DNA from: Aegilops tauschii subsp. strangulata
Lineage: Eukaryota; Streptophyta; Magnoliopsida; Poales; Poaceae
Direction of reading: 5' to 3'
Assembly (NCBI RefSeq): GCF_002575655.3
Contig: NC_053040.3
Span: 159,093,148 to 159,157,147 of the forward strand
Length of the DNA stretch: 64,000 nucleotides
The notes below the pieces were generated by a model, which was given only the letters and a program-made list of their open reading frames with translations, did no database searches and was not told the origin of the DNA. The position numbers were made by a program, and so were the translations under genes. Below, in pieces: positions 55,477-64,000 of this stretch (positions are counted from its first letter, which is position 1; each line of letters begins with the position of its first letter).

Positions 55477-56760
55477 TTATGGTGCATGCAGAGACGCATG
55501 GTACGCAGTGTACACACAGTTTTGCCTGATGAACGAAACCGCGCTGCCATCATGATCCTTGCGGTCGGTTATCTCCTGGTTAATCAGATAATTCAGTCCG
55601 AGAAACAGAGAGCGTGTACCAAGGCTACTTACCAGTCTCCAGTCGAAAATTCCTGAAGGCCCAGAGAAGCTGGGATCCTGCTCAAAGACCTTGCAGTGAC
55701 TGTATTTGTATTCCGCGAAACAACACGTTCGGTACGTGCGAACGATCATCAATCGTTCACCGTCGTCTGATCAAGCCAGGAAACACCTGCAACTGCCATG
55801 CCGCTTTTGTTTGAAAGGTTCTGGGATTAGGAAGGGTAGGGACACCAGGCGGCCTACAACATCATATCAAGTGGGAGTCAAATAAAAAAGGACTCTTAAT
55901 GTAGTCAATCTTAAGAACAGCATGTTATGAGCATGAATATTTTTCAGTAAATGTTGACAGTAATATAAGCAAGCCATCATGATATCATAGGAAAGTAACA
56001 TACTCCTGTAACAACCATTTGTAGCGATGAATGGAGTAGGACAGCAATACGTCCAGCCATAGAAGGAGTTGACAGCATAATGAAGCCCTTGTGTTCAATG
56101 ACAACAGAGAACCATGGAGGATGTATGATCCTGCGATGGACGTGCAGATTTATCCACTTACCGCAGTGACCTGTCAGATAGGCAAGACTGCGGTTGAAGA
56201 ACACAATTAGCCTGAAGTCTTTATAATTCGCAGATCTTGTGGGCACTTGGCAGATTACAACCTTGAGCAAATCAAACTTGGTATCATGTTGGCTACTGTA
56301 AGATTCCGAATATTCTGGGACGCGGTGCCAAAGCAGTGCAGTGTTAATCGAAGGAAGGGGGATCAATCGCCGGGTGTAGACCTCCACGAGCATCCAGCTG
56401 CCGCCACCGTCGACGAGCACCATCCAAGACGTGTTCATGCCGACCCAGTACATACCATTAATGTAGTTGAGGTTGACGAGGATCGAATCGCAGTCAAGAG
56501 GGATGATGCTCGCCACCCTACGATCGTTATGTTGCGTGACATGTCGTTTCTGAAGATCAGGCGGCATCAGCAAGCAAGGAGCTGGCTTAAAAAGCTCCGG
56601 CCTGAGGGCTTTGAGTAAACGGTACAGCCTCGACGAGCATGCGGCGAGCGGCATGGTACTGACATTGTCCACACGCAAAACAATGAGCTTGATTACCTCT
56701 GTGGGGAGCGAATTCGAGCCACTCTTTCGGCGACGCTGCTCGGTTCTGCCATTGTTAGTG
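55477..56760 (-). CDS. DUF295 / F-box family protein (KIB1-like beta-propeller), possibly defective
   Basis: Read from 56760 downward. The segment LPTEVIKLIVLRVDNVSTMP (about 56710-56650) is F-box-like. The beta-propeller region follows: MYWVGMNTSWMVLVDGGGSW, VEVYTRRLIPLPSINTALLW, KFDLLKVVICQVP and WINLHVHRRIIHPPWFSVVI. A second coding block at about 55770-55477 (LMIVRTYRTC, DWRLVSSLGTRSLFLGLNYL, AVSFIRQNCVYTAYH) is the typical DUF295 C-terminus and ends with TAA at 55477-55479. Between them lies a probable intron (a GTATGT donor at about 56008; acceptor unclear). The only nearby upstream ATG (about 56757) leads through MAEPSSVAERVARIRSP into another frame and a stop, so the start is unresolved. 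This is the most host-like gene of the window. Confidence 0.65.
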
Positions 56761-56789
56761 CTTGGGTTTCGGAAGAGGGGGGAGGCGCC

Positions 56790-57832
56790 TTAGCGGGGAT
56801 GGAAGATTTGACGATTATGTGCGGACAAGGATGGAGAAGCGAATATGTGCTGCGGGAAGTGGACGGGTGATGATGAGTACAGCACGCCGCTTGACTTACG
56901 AGACACGTACCAGCAGCGTAGGGTCATATCGATGTCAGACAACTTGCTTGAGTGATCACAGTACTGGTACTCCCTACAGTACCTACTACTATGCCCTAAC
57001 TTGCTTGACTAGAGTAGTAGTGCAGTAGGACTCTGCTCTACTACTAGCACCGGAGGATTAGTATATTCTAATCTAAAATAGTTACAAACTTCAATGCCCT
57101 AGCGTGGAATGACTATGAACCGCCATCGGTGCTAACTCCAATCCCCAGCAAACGTTCGCTGGCAGACATGCCAGTTGCAAACGCCCATGACGCAGTTATA
57201 GTACGTGTGTAAGGGTAGCTGTTTGGTCAAATACTATGGCTTAAAAACAGGCCACCGTCGGATGGAAATCTGATGGTTACGTGGGATTCGCCATGATTGA
57301 GCTCGTGGCGAACAATTGCCAGATATCATTACTAAAAAAGGTTAAAACACCCGGGGCTATAACTTGCACCGGCTGACCACTAACAATGATACTAACATAG
57401 TTGTAAATGGTCAAAGACCATGTGTACGTGTTGTTTGGAATTATATGCAAAAAAAACTAGCAAGATGCACATGCATTGCACGGAACATCAAGATGCACTT
57501 TTTTACAAAACACCTGTTGTGATTGACCCATGCAGGAGTAATCCCATGTGTAAAAACTAATGATATCTCGAGAATTTATCGGAAACATGGTATCGCGACC
57601 ATTTCATCGAAAAAACAATATCTCAAGAAAGATGATAAATAAGGTGAGGAAGAGTGGGGCGTGGTGGTGACTGGTGGTCGGACTGGGCGGAGGCATGGGG
57701 ATGGACGGCGCCGGCAGCGGCCACCATGCCAAATTGTTTTGGAGACTTCCCTTTTTTAATTGCTCAGCAATGAGGTTGTGGGAGATAAGGATGAACGAGG
57801 CAAGGGCTTATATGTAAATGTGGAGAGAGGTG
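56790..57832. other. Upstream flank of DUF295 gene and unassigned sequence
   Basis: About 56790-57080 may hold the promoter of the minus-strand DUF295 gene. 57090-57330 has weakly complementary words (CGTTCGCTGGCAGACATGCC). 57440-57500 has AAACTAGCAAGATGCACATGCATTGCACGG, a phrase resembling transposon ends. No gene supported. Confidence 0.35.
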
Positions 57833-59405
57833 TGCTACCTCTTGAGCACTGTGTTGGTTTTCCCTTGAAGAGGCAAGGGTGATGCAGTAAAGTAGCATAA
57901 GTATTTCCCTCAGTTTTTGAGAACCAAGGTATCAATCCAGTAGGAGACCACGCTCGAGTCCCACGCACCTACACAAACAAATAAGAACCTCGCAACCAAC
58001 GCGATAAAGGGTTTGTCAATCCCTTCACGGTCACTTACGAGAGTGAGATATGATAGATAAGATAAGATAATATTTTTGGTATTTTTATGATAAAGATAAA
58101 TAAAGATGCAAAGTAAAATAAACGGCAATAGAAATAGCTAAGTGTTGGAAGATTAATATGATGGAAAATAGACCCGGAGGCCATAGGTTTCACTAGTGGC
58201 TTCTCTCAAGATAGCATAAGTATTACGGTGGGTAAACGAATTACTGTCGAGCAATTGATAGAATTGAGCATAGTTATGAGAATATCTAGGTATGATCATG
58301 TATATAGGCATCACGTCCGTGACAAGTAAACCGAAACGATTCTGCATCTACTACTATTACTCCACACATCGACCGCTATCCAGCATGCATCTAGAGTATT
58401 AAGTACATAAGAACAGAGTAATGCTTTAAGCAAGATGACATGATGTAGAGGGATAAACTCATGCAATATGATATAAACCCCATCTTTTTATCCTCGATGG
58501 CAACAATACAATATGTGCCTTGCTGCCCCTGCTATCACTGGGAAAGGACACCGCAAGATTGAACCCAAAGCTAAGCACTTCTCACATTGCAAGAAAGATC
58601 AATCTAGTAGGCCAAACCAAACTGATAATTCGAAGAGACTTGCAAAGATAACCAATCATACATAAAAGAATTCAGAGGAGATTCAAATATTGTTCATAGA
58701 TAAACTTGGTCATAAACCCACAATTCATCGGATCTCGACAAACACACTGCAAAAGAAGATTACATCGAATAGATCTCCAAGAAGATCGAGGAGAACTTTG
58801 TATTGAGATCCAAAGAGAGAGAAGAAGCCATCTAGCTAATAACTATGGACCCGAAGGTCTGAAGTAAACTACTCACACATCATCGGAGAGGCTATGGTGT
58901 TGATGTAGAAGCCCTCCATGATCAATGCCCCCTCCGGCGGAGCGCCGGAAAAGGCCCCAAGATGGGATCTCACGGGTACAGAAGGTTGCGGCGGTGGAAA
59001 TAGGGTTTTGGCTCCGTATATGATGTTTCCAGGGTATATGGGTATACATAGGAGGAAGAAGTACATCGGTGGAGCAACAAGGGGCCCACGAGGGTGGAGG
59101 GCGCGCCCCCCTGCCTCGTGCTCTCCTCGTTGATTGCTTTACGTAGACTCCAAGTCCTCTGGATCACGTTTGTTCCGAAAACCACGTTCCCAAAGGTTTC
59201 ATTCCGTTTGGACTCCGTTTGATATCCTTTTCCTTCGAAACACTAAAATAGGCAAAAAAAAAACAGCAATTTGGGCTGGGCCTCCGGTTAATAGGTTAGT
59301 CCCAAAAATAATATAAAAGTGTATATAAAGCCCAATAAACATCCAAAACAGAATATAATATAGCATGGAACAATAAAAAATTATAGATACGTTGGAGACG
59401 TATCA
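57833..59405 (-). repeat. 3' LTR of gypsy E
   Basis: 1573 bp, same length class as the gypsy B LTR (15371-16951). Confidence 0.8.
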
Positions 59406-62204
59406 AGCATCCCCAAGCTTAATTCCTGCTCGTCCTCGAGTAGGTAATGATTAAAACAGAATTTTTGATGTGGAATGCTACTTAGCATAATTTTCAATGT
59501 AACCCTCTTAATTGTGGTATGAATATTCAGATCCGAAAGATTCAAGATAAAAGTTTAATATTCACATCAAAGTAATAATACTTCAAGCATACTAACTAAG
59601 CAATTATGTCTTCTCAAAATAACATGGCCAAAGAAAGTTCATCCCTACAAAATCATATAGTTTGGTCATGCTCCATTTTCGTCACACAAGAATGCTCTCA
59701 TCATGCACAACCCCGATGACAAGCCAAGCAATTGTTTCATACTTTAGTAATCTCAAACTTTTTTCAACTTTCACGCAATACATGAGTGTGAGCCATGGAT
59801 ATAGCACTATGGGTGGAATAGAATATAATGATGGGGGTTCTGTGGAGAGGACAAAAAAGGAGAAAGTCTCACATCAACGCGGCTAATCAATGGGCTATGG
59901 ATATGCCCATCAATTGATGTTAATGTGAGGAGTAGGGATTGCCATGCAACGGATGCACTAGAGCTATAAATGTATGAACGCTCAACAAAAGAAACTAAGT
60001 GGGTGTGCATCCAACTTGCTTGCTCACGAAGACCTAGGGCATTTGAGGAAGCCCATTGTTGGAATATACAAGCCAAGTTCTATAACGAAAAATTCCCACT
60101 AGTATATGAAAGTGACAAAACAAGAGACTATCTATCATAAGGATCATGGTGCTACTTTGAAGTACAAGTATGGAAAAAGATAGTAGCATTGCCCCTTTTT
60201 ATTTTCTTTTCTTTTTTTGGCCTTTCTTTTTTTGGGGGACAATGCTCTATGAATGATGATCATCACACTTCTATTTATTTACAACTCAATGATTACAACT
60301 CGATACTAGAACAAGGTATGACTCTATATGAATGCCTCCGGCGGTGTACCGGGAAGGGCAATGAATCAAGAGTGACATGTATGAAATAATATGCATGGTG
60401 GCTTTGCCACAAATACGATGTCAACTACATGATCATGCAAGGCAATATGACAATGATGAAACGTGTCATGATAAACGAAACGGTGGAAAGTTGCATGGAA
60501 ATATATCTCGGAATGGCTATGGAAATGCCATAATAGGTAGGTATGGTGGCTGTTTTGAGGAAGATATAAGGAGGCTTATGTGTGATAGAGCGTATCGTAT
60601 CACGGGGTTTGGGTGCACCGGCGAAGTTTGCACTAACTGTCAAGGTGAGAAAGGGCAATGCACGGTACCGAAGAGGCTAGCAATGATGGAAGGGTAAGAG
60701 TGCGTATAATCCATGCACTCAACATTGGTCATAAAGAACTCACATACTTATTGCAAAAATCTACAAGTCATCAGAAACCAAGCACTACGCGCATACTCCT
60801 AGGGGGATAGATTGGTAGGAAAATACCATTGCTCGTCCCCGACCACCACTCATAAGGAGGACAATCAAAGAACACCTCATGTTTCAAATTTGTTACACAA
60901 CGTTTAACATACTTGCATGCTACGGGATTTGCAAACTTCAACACAAGTATTTCTCAAATTCACAACTACTCAACTAGCACAACTTTAATATCACTACCTC
61001 CATATCTCAAAACAATCATCAAGCATCAAACTTCTCTTAGTGTTCAACACACTCATAAGAAAGTTTTTACTAATCTTGAATACCTAGCATATTAGGACTA
61101 ATTTCACAATTAAAGCAAATTACCATGCTGTTTTCTAGGACTCTCAAAATAATATAAGTGAAGCATGAGAGAACAATAATTTCTATAAAACAAATCCACC
61201 ACCGTGCTCTAAAAGATATAAGTGAAGCACTAGAGCAAAAACTATATAGCTCAAAAGATATAAGTGAAGCACATAGAGTATTCTAATAAATTCCGAATCA
61301 TGTGTGTCTCTCTCAAAAGGTGTGTACAGCAAGTATGATTGTGGTAAACTAAAAAGCAAAGACTCAAATCATACAAGACGCTCCAAGCAAAACACATATC
61401 ATGTGGTGAATAAAAATATAGCTCCAAATAAAGTTACCGATGGACGAAGACGAAAGAGGGGATGCCTTCCGGGGCATCCCCAAGCTTTGGCTTTTTGGTG
61501 TCCTTAGATTACCTTGGAGTGCCATGAGCATCCCCAAGCTTAGGCTCTTGCCACTCCTTGTTCCATAATCCATCAAATCTTTACCCAAAACTTGAAAACT
61601 TCACAACACAAAACTCAACAGAAAATCTCGTGAGCTCCGTTAGCGAAAGAAAACAAAACACCACTTCAAGGTACTGTATTGAACTCATTCTTTATTTATA
61701 TTGGTGTTAAACTTACTTTATTCCAACTTCTCTATGGTTTATAAACTATTTTACTAGACATAGATTCATCAAAATAAGCAAACAACACACGAAAAACAGA
61801 ATCTGTCAAAAACAGAACAGTCTGTAGTAATCTGTAACTAACGCAAACTTCTGTAACTCAAAAACTTCTACCAAAATAGGACGGCCTGGAAAATTTGTTT
61901 ATTGATCTACTGCAATTGGAATCAGTATTTTATCACGTTCTGGTGATTTTTAACAATTATTTTCGTGAACAGATAGTTTCTGGAATTTTCAGCAAGATCA
62001 AATAACTATCATCCAAGAAGATCCTATAGGTTTCACTTGGCACAAACACTAATTAAAACATAAAAACAAATCTAACCAGAGGCTAGATCAAATATTTATT
62101 CCTAAACAGAAGAAAAAATCAAAAAACTAAAATAAAATTGGGTTGCCTCCCAACAAGCGCTATCGTTTAACGCCCCTAGCTAGGCATGAAAAGCAAGGAT
62201 AGGT
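59406..62204. other. Non-coding 3' internal region of gypsy E
   Basis: Inverted counterpart of 18288-20880, including CACTTATATTATTTTGAGAG-type repeats (complement at about 61140-61290), AAAGCTTGGGGATGCCCCGG (complement near 61475) and the post-ORF motif (complement near 62140). No gene. Confidence 0.65.
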
Positions 62205-62609
62205 CTAAGTATTGCCATCTTTGGTGGGCAATCCATAAGTAGCTCTCATAATAGATTCATAAGGTAATTTTATTTTCTTTCTAGGAAAGTGTTCCATGCC
62301 TTTCCTTAACGGAAATTGGAATCTAATATTCCCTTCCTTCATATCAATAATTGCACCAATCGTTCTAAGGAAAGGTCTACCAAGAATAATCGGACATGAA
62401 GGATTGCAATCTATGTCAAGAACAATGAAATCTATGGGCACATAGTTCCTATTTGCAACAATAAGAACATCATTAATTCTTCCCATAGGTTTCTTAATAG
62501 TGGAATCCGCAAGGTGCAAATTTAAAGAACAATCATCAAATTCACGGAATCCTAGCAAATCACACAAAGTTTTTGGGATCGTCGAAACACTAGCACCCAA
62601 ATCACACAA
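62205..62609 (-). pseudogene. Retropepsin-like domain of gypsy E, N-terminally interrupted
   Basis: Encodes CDLGASVSTIPKTLCDLLGF and PIILGRPFLRTIGAIIDMKE, the two hallmark parts of a retroviral-type aspartic protease. The flap triplet is D-L-G and the second part has the standard ILGRPF. A TGA just upstream (about 62615, where gypsy B has TGT) separates it from the preceding conserved segment (SIPRKLYYEWEPTIKIRIKD), so the original ORF was longer. It stops at 62205-62207. Confidence 0.7.
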
Positions 62610-62795
62610 AGCATATCATTCATGATCTTTAATTCTAATTTTAATAGTAGGTTCCCACTCATAATAAAGTTTTCTAGGGATAGAAACATCCAACTCAAGT
62701 TTTTCTTCATAAGATTGCATCAAAGCATCAACGATATGTTTAGTAAAAGCTTTATTTTGACTATAAGCATGAGGAGAATTTAGCACGGATTGCAA

Positions 62796-63344
62796 CTAGG
62801 AAATACAATCTATCAAAGAGCAATTATCATAATTAAATTCCTTGAAATCCAAAATAGTGGGTTCATTGATATCTAAAGTTTTGACCTCTTCAATCCCACT
62901 TTTACCAATTTTTGCATCGAGATCTAAAAACTCTGAATTTTTGGGACGCCTTCTAACTAAAGTTGACTCATCTCCAGTCCCATCATTATCAAGATTCATA
63001 TTGCAAAACAAAGATTTAATAGGAGACACATCAATAACTTTTAGATCTTCATCTTTATTCTCACAAAAAAATTCCGGCCATCTTATTAACTAACGTGGCC
63101 TGCTTATCCGAAACTTCAGCTATTAATTTTTTGAGATGAGCAATCTGAGATTTCAAACCATAAAATTCCTTAGACATATCATCGAGCTCTTTATTCATAT
63201 ATCCCATAAAGCTTTTTTTTGTTCCTTAAGCTCGTTTATAAAGAAATTATTATGCTCAAATTGTGAAGTCATAAAACTTCTGACGTTGCTTTCGATCTCT
63301 TCTAACCTTTTAAGGTGAAGATCACCAGATCTAGGTAGAGCCAT
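62796..63344 (-). pseudogene. gag-like region of gypsy E, fragmented
   Basis: The ATG at 63344-63342 opens MALPRSGDLHLKRLEEIESN, then SQFEHNNFFINELKEQKKAL to a stop at 63195. This is the counterpart of 17146-17298. A later fragment at 63029-62796 (PIKSLFCNMNLDNDGTGDES, ending at a stop) corresponds to 17460-17700. Intervening stops and shifts break the frame. Confidence 0.6.
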
Positions 63345-63485
63345 CGTGACAAGCAAGCAATCCAACACACAAGCAAACAAGAAACAAGCGAAAAAGAAGC
63401 GAACGGAAAAGAGGGCGAATAAAACGGCAAGGTTGAAGTGGGGGAGAGGAAAACAAGAGGCAAATGGCAAATAATGTAATGCAAG

Positions 63486-64000
63486 GGCACTTGGCAGATT
63501 ACAACCTTGAGCAAATCAAACTTGGTATCATGTTGGCTACTGTAAGATTTCGAGTATTCTGGGACGCGGTGCCAAAGCAGTGCAGTGTTAATCGAAGGAA
63601 GGGGGATCAATCGCCGGGTGTAGACCTCCACGAGCATCCAGCTGCCGCCACCGTCGACGAGCACCATCCAAGACGTGTTCATGCCGACCCAGTACATACC
63701 ATTAATGTAGTTGAGGGTGACGAGGATCGGATCGCAGTCAAGAGAGTTGATGCTCACCACCCTACGATCGTTATGCTGCGTGACACGTCGTTTCTGAAGA
63801 TCAGGCGGCATCAGCAAGCAAGGAGCTGGCTTAAAAAGCTCTGGCCTAAGGGCTTTGAGTAAACGGTACAGCCTCGACGAGCATGCGGCGAGCGGCATGG
63901 TACTGAGATTGTCCACACGCAAAACAATGAGCTTGATTACCTCTATGGGGAGCGAATTCCAGCCACTCTTTCGGCGACGCTGCTCGGTTCTGCCATTGTT
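63486..64000 (-). pseudogene. Truncated duplicate of the DUF295 gene
   Basis: Nearly identical to 56245-56760. It encodes LRVDNLSTMPLAACSSRLYR through KFDLLKVVICQVP and stops where gypsy E begins. The second half of the protein is missing. Differences include VTLNYINGMY for VNLNYINGMY and KSYSSQHDTK for ESYSSQHDTK. It shares the same unresolved upstream ATG/frame problem with the first copy, and continues beyond the window. Confidence 0.8.

Larger units (their letters stand above)
57833..63485 (-). mobile_element. Gypsy relic E, non-autonomous, 5' LTR missing
   Basis: The 3' LTR is 57833-59405 (TGATACGTCTCCAACGTATC from 59405 downward, ending GGTAGCA near 57833). The polypurine tract, complement of AGCATCCCCAAGCTTAATT, lies at 59406-59424. 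The internal region contains retropepsin and gag-like fragments with long non-coding stretches, and no RT or integrase. Homology ends at about 63485, directly against a duplicated DUF295 fragment. It is the same family as gypsy B. Confidence 0.8.

Overview
The window looks like a heterochromatic, repeat-dominated stretch of a Triticeae grass chromosome (wheat, Aegilops or barley type). This is inferred from the gypsy LTRs that begin TGATACGTCTCCAACGTATC, a BARE/Angela/WIS-type copia LTR, CACTA elements ending CACTACTACAGG, and a host gene of the DUF295 family. Most DNA belongs to nested transposons. Only the DUF295 gene near 55.0-56.8 kb looks like ordinary chromosomal gene content. No tRNA genes, rRNA arrays or CRISPR arrays were seen.

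Layout. 1-13037: the right-hand part of a large non-autonomous CACTA element (CACTA-1). It carries a minus-strand unknown gene, two tandem-repeat blocks, a zf-XS (SGS3/FDM-type) gene, a chimeric B3-like/F-box gene and an RNase D/WRN-type 3'-5' exonuclease gene. Its right terminus is at 13037. 13038-30293: three nested gypsy relics (A, B, C). B and C are non-autonomous, with a standalone retropepsin ORF and an acidic ORF respectively. A reverse-oriented Tat-like gypsy element (24354-30166) sits inside C and carries an antisense B3-domain ORF. 30294-38006: a second, diverged CACTA (CACTA-3) with a three-exon gene, a short Arg/Lys/Glu-rich gene, a 505-bp tandem array with a dimeric higher-order repeat, and a B3-like gene without the F-box fusion. 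38007-41867: a gypsy relic (D) interrupted by a copia LTR element.

41868-51246: three CACTA left termini in the same orientation (41868, 47689, 50798). The first begins an inverted copy of the CACTA-1 cargo (exonuclease, then B3/F-box). The second carries a 5S rRNA-derived insertion and two further degenerate genes. 51247-about 55000: an unclassified Triticeae DNA transposon with minisatellites. 55020-56760: the DUF295 gene on the minus strand. 57833-63485: a reverse-strand gypsy relic (E) joined to a truncated duplicate of the DUF295 gene (63486-64000).

The most interesting feature is a CACTA family that repeatedly carries host-derived genes, found here in inverted copies. Three cargo families (zf-XS, RNase D-like exonuclease, F-box) have relatives in plant RNA silencing or protein turnover. 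All cargo copies now carry stops or frameshifts. Many of the stops fit C-to-T change at methylated sites, so any function would belong to intact relatives elsewhere in the genome.
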